Assembly (NCBI GenBank): GCA_003427395.1
Contig: BFEA01000204.1
Coordinates: 1,542,659-1,575,241 of the forward strand
Reading direction: 5' to 3'
From: Chara braunii
Taxonomy: Eukaryota; Streptophyta; Charophyceae; Charales; Characeae
Length of the DNA: 32,583 bases
Made by a program: the position numbers and the translations under genes. The notes under the pieces were generated by a model, which was not told the origin of the DNA, did not search any database, and saw nothing but the letters and a program-made list of their open reading frames with translations. This document shows, one piece after another, positions 9,312 through 17,295 of the stretch (positions are counted from its first letter, which is position 1; each line of letters begins with the position of its first letter).

Positions 9312-9608
9312 GTGGCTTTTCGGGAGCGGCAAGGAGCAGTGGGCAACATAGTCTACTGCATACCCGAAGGAACAGTGGTAGTGAGTCTCTTCCAAGTAGG
9401 ACGGGACAGCATAATCCAAAGGAGTACCCTGAAAGAAACGATAATATGTCAAAAAGAGGATTTATTCAGAATCACAGTACTCAGTGAAAAAAAGCAATGG
9501 ATAGCCGACCTTCCCAGTACTCCAGTCCAGCACCTAGCCGAGGCTAGCCCTAGATCCGTCGGAATGGACTTGGACGACCCAAACGGGGAGGGGCAGGAGA
9601 AACACTAA
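9312..9608 (+). pseudogene. LINE inter-domain segment
   Basis: An open frame of 98 residues with no named motif, lying in order between the thumb and the zinc-binding domain of the LINE. It is assigned to the element by position and strand only. The surrounding 9011-9311 and 9609-9825 contain frameshifted remnants without clear motifs. Confidence 0.45.
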
Positions 9609-9825
9609 ATCATTACATGGCCCAACAGTCAAGTCAACGTACAAGCTGTTAAGACCAACAACAAACCTTCGAGACCAGGTAGAGGAGCATTGGAGGAGTC
9701 ACCTGAATGTCAGTAAAGAGGATCTAAAACCAATAAGGTGGTTTAGGATGGCCAAAGCAAAACCGGCCAAAATTGCCTCACTTCAATGACAACTTGAACA
9801 CCGCTGCCTACCAACCAATAACTGG

Positions 9826-10545
9826 TTGATAGACAAAACGTCCTTGGAACAGAGAGGGCGGGCTCTCCCCTGGTGTAAGTTGTGCATTAACGCGTTCCCG
9901 TTTAGGAAATGTGCGAAAACAATTGAACACATATTCCTTCAGTGCCATGGTGCACTCTGGCTGTGGAGATGGTGGGATAGAGTTTGGGAGCAACTAGGAA
10001 CGAAGGTCCCATGGCCTTGGGACTGGAAGGCGTTACTGTGTGAAGTCTGGCCCTTGACATACCAACTCGATGAATTCATTGATAACATGTTCAAAGTGGG
10101 ACGAAGAGCGGTGCTTTGGGCCCTCTGGAGACGACGCTGCACATTTGAAATGGAGGGGGTCAGACTAGAAGGGCCCAAAGTCACGGAAAGTATACAATAG
10201 CAAATCCAAACAGAAATAACTGCAAAATGGGACGGGGTCAAAACACAGATCAGAACCCTTGCAATGCAAAGAGGCGTTAAACAGAAAATTCAGGAATTTA
10301 GCTCAAGCTGGCTTGGGGGACTCAACGGAGGGAGGATAGGGATGGTAGAATGGAAAGGGGAACAAAAGGAATCGGGGGAGGACCAAGGGAGAAAGGAGAT
10401 AGTTAGAGACGACCGACTGATTTTTCATGAATGGGCCAAAATTGATATGACTATCCCTTTGAAACCCTCTGGAGAATTTCCAGACTTCTTCCCCCCCCCT
10501 TCAAACCGTCTAGTGGAAATGCAGTGGTACGGTAAGGATGGATGA
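9826..10545 (+). pseudogene. LINE zinc-binding RVT C-terminal domain and tail
   Basis: Frame 9826-10200 contains WCKLC followed, about 20 residues later, by EHIFLQC. This C-X2-C...H-X4-C pattern is the zf-RVT domain found at the end of plant LINE ORF2 proteins, followed by a Trp-rich block (LWLWRWWDRVW). A TAG at 10198 interrupts it. The same frame continues to 10545, with a charged tail (EWKGEQKESGEDQGRK) and a PSGEFPDFFPPPSNR segment ending in TGA. Confidence 0.78.
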
Positions 10546-10620
10546 AGTCAAGGAGAGAGAAAGGAAGGTTGCAGTGGTACGGTAAGGATGGATGAAGTCA
10601 AAGAGAGAGAAAGGAAGGTT
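10521..10620. repeat. 50-bp tandem duplication spanning the LINE stop codon
   Basis: Units 10521-10570 and 10571-10620, both starting GCAGTGGTACGGTAAGGATG, differ at one base (G/A). The LINE reading frame ends inside the first unit. Confidence 0.96.
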
Positions 10621-10998
10621 TAGGCCCCAGGCTAGCGGAGTCTATTCCTCCCCCACCCGCCCAGCCCAATTCTATGGCACAAGAACCTCAACACTAGCTA
10701 GACAGGTAAGGTCTGGCACCACAAGGAAAGGTGAAGGAAGAGGTGCAGGGGCAGTCAACGGTGGGAACAGGTGGGTAGAGGAACGACGGAAACAAAACAT
10801 TGCAGAGATACTCTTAGGCAGCAATCATCACAGTGTTACAGGCTCATCAATGTAATGGGAAGCTGGACCCGTTTTCCAGCAGGTGAAGCTCCCCACTAAT
10901 AGATGGAGCCTCCCTGGGAATGCTAGAGGGTTCTGCTCTTATCAGCTCCCTTAGCATCAACCCGGGTATGTTTAAAAAAAAAAAAAAAAAAAAAAAAA
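10621..10998 (+). other. LINE 3' region with poly(A) tail
   Basis: Non-coding stretch after the last LINE stop, ending in 25 consecutive A at 10974-10998. The poly(A) marks the 3' end of the LINE insertion on the plus strand. Confidence 0.8.
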
Positions 10999-11091
10999 CT
11001 TTCCATCCTCGTCAGCTGCCTTTTCGGAAGCCCTTTTTCTCTCGTTTTTTAAAATATATACAAAGGCTAATTCTTTAAGCCCAACTAATTC

Positions 11092-11212
11092 AATTACCTG
11101 TCAAATCTAGACAGGACGGTCTTTCAGGCCATTTTTATTGTCATTATAGTATTACGAATTACCTGTCAAATCTGGACAGGACGGCCTTTCGGGCCTTTTT
11201 TATTGTCATTAT
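11092..11212. repeat. Tandem pair of 56-bp hairpin units
   Basis: Units 11092-11147 and 11157-11212 (65-base step) share most bases. Each contains a CCTGTC...GACAGG inverted repeat with a 7-base loop. This is followed in the second unit by GGCC-TTTCG-GGCC and a T run, and in the first by a weaker version. The changes between units keep the first stem intact. It looks like an intrinsic terminator by shape, but the context is eukaryotic repeat DNA. Confidence 0.85.
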
Positions 11213-11221
11213 TATATTTTT

Positions 11222-11566
11222 ATGGGGAACCCCGTCGCAGCCGCATCCGTGCCCAAGCCTCCAACGAGGGAACATGCGGGAGCTGCACCCACCAGCAAGT
11301 GCATACTTGCTACAACAGCTGGGCGATACCGGCCAGGGGTCAGCCGGTAGTATCAGGACCGAGCTTCTTTGATGGGCCAGTCACACTCCTCTGGTTCCCT
11401 GCCGCTATGAACATGAGCAGTCTCTGCTGAATGCCAATCGGGTGTTCCAACGACATATCTCTAGGTGGCGAGAGCCAAGCTTGCCCAGGAAGGTACATGA
11501 GGCCAATGGGGATTGAACCCAAGACCTCCTGAATGCCACTTGTGTGCCTTACGCTACTGGATCTTT
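11222..11566 (-). mobile_element. tRNA-derived SINE (head at right)
   Basis: The minus strand carries a pol III type 2 promoter: A box TAGCGTAAGG at 11547-11556 and B box GGTTCAATCC at 11510-11519. The B box sits in a T-arm-like GGG-TTCAATC-CCC, with a 27-base A-to-B spacing. This is a tRNA-like head of about 70 bases followed by an unrelated body, the layout of a SINE. The head position and strand are well supported. The tail is not defined; I place it near 11222, before the tandem hairpins, as a guess. Confidence 0.62.
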
Positions 11567-11772
11567 TTCTCTTTTCGGTATCAGCCTTCTCGTGATTTTT
11601 CATAAGTTTTCAGAATATTTTAGTAGGGATTGAGATGAATGAACGTGGGAAAAATGCATTGATAAAATCTTTTTCTCTTTTCGTTATCAGCCTTGTTGTG
11701 ATTTTCCATAAGTTTTCAGAATATTTTAGTAGGGATTGAGAGGAATGAACGTGGGCAAAATGCATTGATGAA
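11561..11772. repeat. 106-bp tandem duplication
   Basis: Units 11561-11666 and 11667-11772 both begin ATCTTTTTCTCTTTTCG and share most bases, with several substitutions. The first unit abuts the upstream end of the SINE head, so the duplication lies just outside the element on its 5' side. Confidence 0.93.
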
Positions 11773-12286
11773 AAAAGATGGCCGTTTTCTTAGTTCCTTT
11801 TTTCGATTATGAATAAAGTTTTCTCGATTTTTTTTTATTTTTATTTTTTTTCCCAAAGGTAAGTTATATTCTTCTCTCATCTATTTCATCTTTCTTGGTA
11901 GTACACATCTATCTCATCCTCTCACTAGTCCATGTATAGTACGGGGGAACACCAACCAACCCGGATCTCTCCCCAGCCCAAAGGGTAGGTTGGCACCACA
12001 GCTGTGTTGCGAGAGCAAGGCTGTACCAGTCCCTCGTCACAGTGACGAGGGGTGGGCAGGCATTGTCGATGGGGGAAATCGGCGGTGCTAGCGCCGAGCA
12101 ATGGTCAGTCACTGAACCTCCCCCTACCCCTTTCCTTTCCGATTGTCTCCTCAAGACCACGTGAACACTGGCGAGAAGCGTTGCAATTTGACCCAGCGTA
12201 AGCAGGAGATACTGAGTTCAAAACTCGGAAAGACAAAAGAAAACAAGGCATCCCCCCTCCGGACCGGCGGAATAGCGAAACCCATG
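11773..12286. other. Unassigned spacer with a 21-base palindrome
   Basis: No gene is supported. 12031-12051 is a near-perfect palindrome (CCCTCGTCAC, one A, GTGACGAGGG), and a GGCG...CGCC inverted repeat lies at 12081-12094. The T-rich run at about 11826-11852 is low complexity. This stretch leads directly to the left LTR of element D. Confidence 0.4.
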
Positions 12287-13646
12287 TGTAAGGACGAGCC
12301 AAAATGCAGACTGAGAACACAGCTGAACTCTGAGTTTTGCCTCTAGAATGAATGCCTTGCTGAGTTTCCTGCTTTCTTCTGAGTTTTCTAAGTCCGTGTG
12401 TGTGTGTGCTTGCTGGTCTGCGTGCCTGTCTGAGTGCTTGTCGGCTTGAGTGCGTGTGACCCGCAAGGGCACTTGTTTGTTTGGGAGGCCCCACAGGGCC
12501 GGTACTTACCTGCGGCCGTAACTTTGAGGGTTGCAGCGGGGAAAACACTCAAGTAGTGGGAGTAGGCCCGCGACACTTAGAGCAGCGGGGAAAAACACTC
12601 AAGTAGCAGGTAGGGCGGTAGCACACAAAGTAGTGGTAGGTGTGTCGGGGACTGGAGGCCGAGCAAAAGAAGACAAAAAGTTGGCATTTTTGGAGGTCCG
12701 GTGGTCGTAGGCTAGGTCTAGGCAGTTACCAGTCCAAGTAGTCTGAGTCTAGGGCATGTATGTGCGATATCAGAGTCTGCAATGATGTTTCCCTCCGAAA
12801 GGGAAGAGGTACCGGTTGCTTGGAGGCCGCGTGACCTGGAAGTCACCGCCCAAGAGGCAAGTTGGCCGCTATATCTCTAGGAGCAAAGAGCTCCTCCTCA
12901 TTTGCTGCATGCAAGTTTGGGCAACACGCGCGTGGTGGAACAGCGCTGGCCTGGAGCAGCGCTGCTGGGAAGATGGGTGCCCTACTCTCCACCTTGGCTA
13001 TGGTGGAGGAGCTCGGGTAGGAGGAGCAGGAAGAAGGGGACTAGGAGAGGGGGAGGAAGAAGGGGACTAGGAGAGGGTACTTACCTGGCTATGGTGTACG
13101 CCATCTTCATCACCTTCGTGGGTGCTGCATCTGGAAGGCCCTCGTTGTGGTAGAGCTGCACCAAGAAGCTTCGAGGCAGAGTCAGGCATGGCGGCCTGAG
13201 TGGAAGCGGACATAGCTGTTTTGTGTTGTCTTTTGCACAGCAGGGCAAGGCCCTAGTAGTCTGCCATAGCCTCGGCCTATACGAAGAGGAAGGAGAGGGC
13301 GGCCATGGCTATGGTGGACCTCAAGCTGTGCTAGCAGTAGAAGAGGGATTTGGACATTGATTCTGGTTCTGCCATTCATCATTAGTATTATTATTTATTG
13401 TTCAAATAAGAGGGGAGGAGTAAAGGAGGAGGAGTTTGGTTGGCAAGGAGAAGGGGGATTATCATTGGTCCTTGCTGGTGTACATGTTCTTCTTCTTCTG
13501 TCTTTCTTCTTCTTTTCCTTCTTTCTTTCTTCTTTTTCTTCTTCTTTCCCTCTCTCTCCTTTCAAGTTCATTCATTTCTTTTCGTAATTGGACGACATTG
13601 TACTATCTTGTGATTTTGCACTTCGAAATTGGCCAGGATAGTAACA
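12287..13646 (+). mobile_element. Element D left LTR
   Basis: It starts TGTAAGGACG and ends GTAACA, one base before the primer-binding site; 1360 bases. It aligns along its length with 30876-32223, with roughly 90% identity in stretches compared by eye. It contains a 24-base duplication (12533-12556 and 12582-12606) and a tandem 26-base repeat (from 13028 and 13054) that the right LTR has only once. T-rich low-complexity sequence near 13485-13560 is present in both LTRs. Confidence 0.88.
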
Positions 13647-13647
13647 T

Positions 13648-13659
13648 TGGTATCAAAGC
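13648..13659 (+). promoter_or_regulatory. Element D primer-binding site
   Basis: TGGTATCAAAGC, one substitution from the plant initiator tRNA-Met primer-binding site, placed one base after the LTR end. It fixes the plus orientation of element D. Confidence 0.88.
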
Positions 13660-13843
13660 GGATTCTACTTGCTGGCGAGAGTTGATTTTGCCGCTCCAGC
13701 CCTAACCGAAGTGGAAGGGCCACCACTTAGGGTTAGGGTTGGAAAGTTGAGGGAAGTGGGGCAGCGTGGTTAAGGGAAGCTGCCCCCACCTGGCAGGGTC
13801 GTGCAGAGTCTGCATTTGACCCGCCAGGTTGCTTGAGAGTAAG
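13660..13843 (+). other. Element D leader, cut by insertion of E
   Basis: About 180 bases of untranslated leader between D's primer-binding site and the first base of the E LTR. It includes two TTAGGG units at about 13728-13741, which are too few to be telomeric. Confidence 0.55.
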
Positions 13844-16018
13844 TGCGAGGATCTGGGTCCTCGGCAGGCCTAAGGGGCCCCTGCCGCAGATGTGCCCGCC
13901 CTAAGTGAAGGCGGGCCTAACAAATCATGAGAGGCCCTCAGCTGTCAGTTTCGTATTCGGTGTTCAGGCAGTTTCGACGCGCCAGTTGGTTGAGGGAAAC
14001 ACAGGCTGAGCAGCAAGACATTCCACGGCCTTCCAGGCCTTTCCTCCAAAAATGCAGGCCCTGGGCGAGAATCGCAGCCTCGTACACAGGCAGTTGGGAG
14101 GCCCAACCGAACTGAGGCCCAGCAGCAGCATCAGAGGCACAGCCTCCTGGGGCCTACCGGAAGCTACTGGGCAGAGGCCCTGGCCCGCCAGGCCGCCGAG
14201 AGAGGCAGACTCTTTCCATATAGGAAAGAGCTCGCTGCCTGGCGAAGCATTCAGCACTTGCATGCTGGCGGCAGCGCTGCTGGAGCGGACGCTCGTGGGC
14301 TGCCGTTGGCGCTGAGAGGCAAGGTGCTAGCTCGTGCGGTCGTGCAGGGAGCAGGGCGCTGCTGAGGGCAGCGCCATAGCCCAGCCTCCATAGCTGGATG
14401 GGCTTGGACTACAGTGAGGCGCAGGGGTGGTCTTCGGGTGTATAGAGGGAAGATGTGGGAGTAAGTCAGCGGAGAGAGAGAAGGATGATGATGATGATGA
14501 TGTGAGGGCACATACCTGGTATTGGCGATGGTCTGCATTGGGCGACATCTTCAAGTACTTCGTGGGCTGCTGACGTCAACAGTTGCATTGTCAATTAGTA
14601 GGCAGACTGTAGCTGTGTAGGAAGTAGGCTGGGCGCTGAGCGCCAAGTAGCGAGATAGGACCTGGACTGTTACATACTGCATTCCACACGGGCCCTTTCA
14701 GGCCCGACGACTAGGCTGAGGGGCTCCGAGGGCCTGGACGCGATAATCCAGGCCAGGCCGGCCCAAAGGCCGGACCCTTTTAGGCCGCCCCTTTGGCCTT
14801 GCGCAACCGGTTCTAGACCAGGCCCTGCACCCACAGGCCCTGGGCGGGAAATGGCCAAATGTTTTCGTTTGGACCAGGCCGCCGTTTAGGCAGCCTGCTT
14901 TCCCGAAAACCGGTCCGACCTGAACCACGGATCGGACGATAGATCCGACGGTTCAGATCGGAGGCCACCCTGGGAGGCAGAGGCCGAACTGGCCGCCGGT
15001 CGGTATTTAGGCCCAGCCAACGGCCGTTTCAGGGGATTGCGGAGGAACGCAGCAGGAGGTAGCGCTGCGCTAAGTTTAGTAGCGCAAGCGCTCAGCGCAT
15101 CAACATGATGCAGCGCAAATTAGCGCAATGGAGGTTAGAGGAAGAGCGGCCGACTTACCTACAGGAGCGTCCATAGCTCCTGTCTTCGCCGCCGGCCTTC
15201 AGCAGTGCCAAGGTCACACCTTGCCATCGCAGGTAAGACCTGGACAGCAAGGCATGGGCAGGAGGACTCACCTCCGCCCCTCTCTTTCTTCTCTCCGCCT
15301 TTCCTCTTCTTCTTCTTCAGACTGGAGACTATTGATATGAGTTGGACAGAGATCAGTGATTGGACTTCGGTGGTAGGAGGATGTGAGACTTACCGGATTC
15401 GAGACATTGGAGACGGTTGAGATTGATACCTGGCGGCATCACAGATCGGACACCGGTTACATCAGGATTCTGTACCTCCGACATTGGTGACTTATGTCAA
15501 CGACATTCTGATTTGTTCGGTGACATTTTGGGCTACTATATTGGTGACATTTTGGGATTCTATTTCGGTGACATCTGGCGCTGTCCCTATCTCCCACCTC
15601 CATCGTCTCTCCTCCCACCATTCATCTGTGTATGGGTGTACGGGGCTGAAGCATCGTCTATGTATGGCTTCAGACCCCACCATCTCATGATTGCTTGTGG
15701 ATTGAGTGATGTCTAGGTGAGTCAGTCTATGTGAGTCAGTCCATATCTCAGACTTCCGCTGCATATATGCTCATCCTATATTGGTTGATCTGTGGTTCTG
15801 CCCATACTTGGTGAAAGCATTCACTAGTATGCAACACGGACACTCATGTTGGTCGTGGCGAGAGCAAGCTCTCATTGACATTGGTTTTCAGTGTTACGAT
15901 TCTTCATTGGTGTTATATTGGTGCATTTCTGCTTTCTGGACACTGTGATACTATCAAGCCTTCAATGTGATTGTGCATTCTGGACATTGTCATCTCGCTA
16001 TTGCTCATTTTCCTTGCA
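13844..16018 (+). mobile_element. Element E 5' LTR, split by a solo LTR
   Basis: It begins TGCGAGGATC and ends TTCCTTGCA, three bases before a primer-binding-site-like sequence. The reverse complement of 24662-25640 aligns to 13844-14667 and then resumes at 15837-16018. So the LTR is about 1.0 kb and carries an insertion at 14668-15836. It matches the 3' LTR of element H in opposite orientation. Open frames in this region (His- and Ser-rich) are shared by both copies but have no recognisable domain. Confidence 0.85.
14668..15836 (+). mobile_element. Solo LTR (element F) inserted in the E LTR
   Basis: A 1169-base insertion relative to the paralogous LTR at 24662-25640. It has TG...CA ends with a short inverted repeat (TGTTACATACT at the start, AGTATGCAACA at the end). 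The flanks TGGAC (14663-14667) and CGGAC (15837-15841) form a 5-base target duplication with one mismatch, and the uninterrupted paralog reads TGGAC once. No coding sequence is inside, as expected for a solo LTR. It contains a 24-base tandem repeat (15519-15580, about 2.6 copies of a GGTGACATTTTGGG unit). Confidence 0.87.
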
Positions 16019-16021
16019 ATT

Positions 16022-16033
16022 TGGCATCGGAGC
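16022..16033 (+). promoter_or_regulatory. Element E primer-binding site (diverged)
   Basis: TGGCATCGGAGC, then TGGTT, differs from the initiator tRNA-Met site at two positions, both transitions. Its location three bases after the LTR end supports the call. Confidence 0.72.
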
Positions 16034-17295
16034 TGGTTCGGACTGCGCTTCATTGACTCTTCGCAATAGCTGTTTGGTGCTTCGCTTGAGGTGTGGGGCA
16101 GTAATAAGGCTTGGGCGTTGAGTGATAGTCGGCCCAGGGTCGTGTGGGCGCGCCAGGAAGCTACGTGGTGACATTAGGGGTGTACGTTGGATAATGAGAG
16201 CTCACTGATGTGGCATTTAAGCCGAGGTGGAACTGCATTCTGCTGTTGGTTGTGTTGAGGCAAAGACCGGTCATCATAAATGCACATCAGGTTGCCGGTG
16301 AGAAATCTATGGTTGGGGGCAGCATTATGAGGTACGTTGCTCTCTTCCTTATCTACCCTCNTCATTACTTCTTACCGTGAGGAAGTGAGTTCTGTCTTGA
16401 GAGTCCTCTCAATGTGAGGTGTCGCGAGCGCTAAACCTTGAGAGTCGACATTCTTCGTGGGCAGCAAGCTGGTGGGAGACGGGCGAAGCCTCTGAAGGGC
16501 TTGGATGAAGCACTCAGGTCACGATCACCATGCCAACCTGCTGGGAGTCTCGGACTAGTACACGCATGTTTTGCCGCAAGTCCTTGGTTCTGCTGCTGCG
16601 CAATAGAGGTCATGCAGGGCATGCCAACCCTTTGAACAAACGCTCACCAGACCGTCTATAAATATTTTTGGCGGGACTCGATGTTGACTCTGGCTGTGAT
16701 CGTCGTCCTGTCTGCGACGTTAAATAATTCCTGAGGACCTTGGGGGCTGTCCTTAAACTGCCTCTTGATCAGCCAGCTGAAACCGGGTGTAAGGCTCGTT
16801 GCATGCGAGGGTAAATAAAGTGCAGGGGCTGGCAGGTTCGACATAGACTTGGGGCACAGGGGTGGGCCGGATTGCAGACCTTCAGACACGCTGCTCAACT
16901 AGATGCTCAGGGCGTTGACACAAAGTGACAACTCGAGAAGGATACAGGGAGACAGGGGGGATTCCGGTAATGGTTCGTTGTGGCACTAATTAGATGAAAT
17001 GCCATCCAGCATGCATGTCCACAGGTAATTATTTTTATTTAGTTGTACGAACTTGTTAACAACTGACAGACAACTGCAGATAGGTTAGTTCTTTCCTTGC
17101 TGCATTGCATTCTGTGTAAGAGTCATCTAAAAATAGAATTGAACTTACCTGTAGGACCCGACGTTGATTGCTGGTTACCACTTGACTACTTCTCTCTAGG
17201 CTGACCAGAATTGTTGATTGTTCATACCCGGTTGTGTGTCATGCTGAGGTAGGATTCACTGTGGACTCTAGCTTAGATTACACACACTGTAGCTC
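16034..17295 (+). other. Element E leader region
   Basis: No coding region is supported between the primer-binding site and the gag-like frame. It contains one ambiguous base at 16361 and, at 16692-16774, the second copy of the dispersed structured repeat. An open frame on the minus strand (16656-16898) overlaps the repeat and looks fortuitous. Confidence 0.5.
16692..16774 (+). repeat. Dispersed repeat, possible structured RNA (copy 2)
   Basis: Counterpart of 5263-5343. The helices here are CTGGCTG-ATC with a TG bulge against GATCAGCCAG, CGTCG/CGACG, and AGGAC/GTCCT. The loop and helix bases differ from copy 1 in ways that keep pairing. It lies about 660 bases after E's primer-binding site, in the untranslated leader. 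Confidence 0.55.

Larger units (their letters stand above)
7460..10998 (+). mobile_element. LINE (non-LTR retrotransposon), 5'-truncated and decayed
   Basis: Plus-strand pieces in order: LINE-type RT (from about 7510), post-RT segments (8285-9010 and 9312-9608), a zinc-binding RVT C-terminal domain (9826-9990), an acidic tail to 10545, a 3' region, and a 25-base poly(A) at 10974-10998. The poly(A) tail and plus-strand order fit a LINE insertion. No endonuclease domain is seen upstream, so the copy is probably 5'-truncated, as is common for LINEs. The left edge is approximate, and no target-site duplication was identified. Confidence 0.82.

Noticed and set aside
11181-11202. Bacterial rho-independent terminator, hence bacterial contamination
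   Set aside because: The surroundings are eukaryotic retroelements on both sides and the hairpin is part of a tandem repeat.
12190-12230. Second tRNA-like head on the plus strand (GCGTAAGC...GAGTTCAAAAC)
   Set aside because: The spacing between the A-box-like and B-box-like words is far too short and both are imperfect.
13728-13741. Interstitial telomeric repeat (TTAGGG twice)
   Set aside because: Only two units, and the plant-type repeat is TTTAGGG; this length occurs by chance.
14251-14538. Host gene in the His-, Ser- and Pro-rich frame shared with 24952-25245
   Set aside because: Both lie inside LTR copies of the same family, have no known domain, and the N-terminal parts are in different frames.
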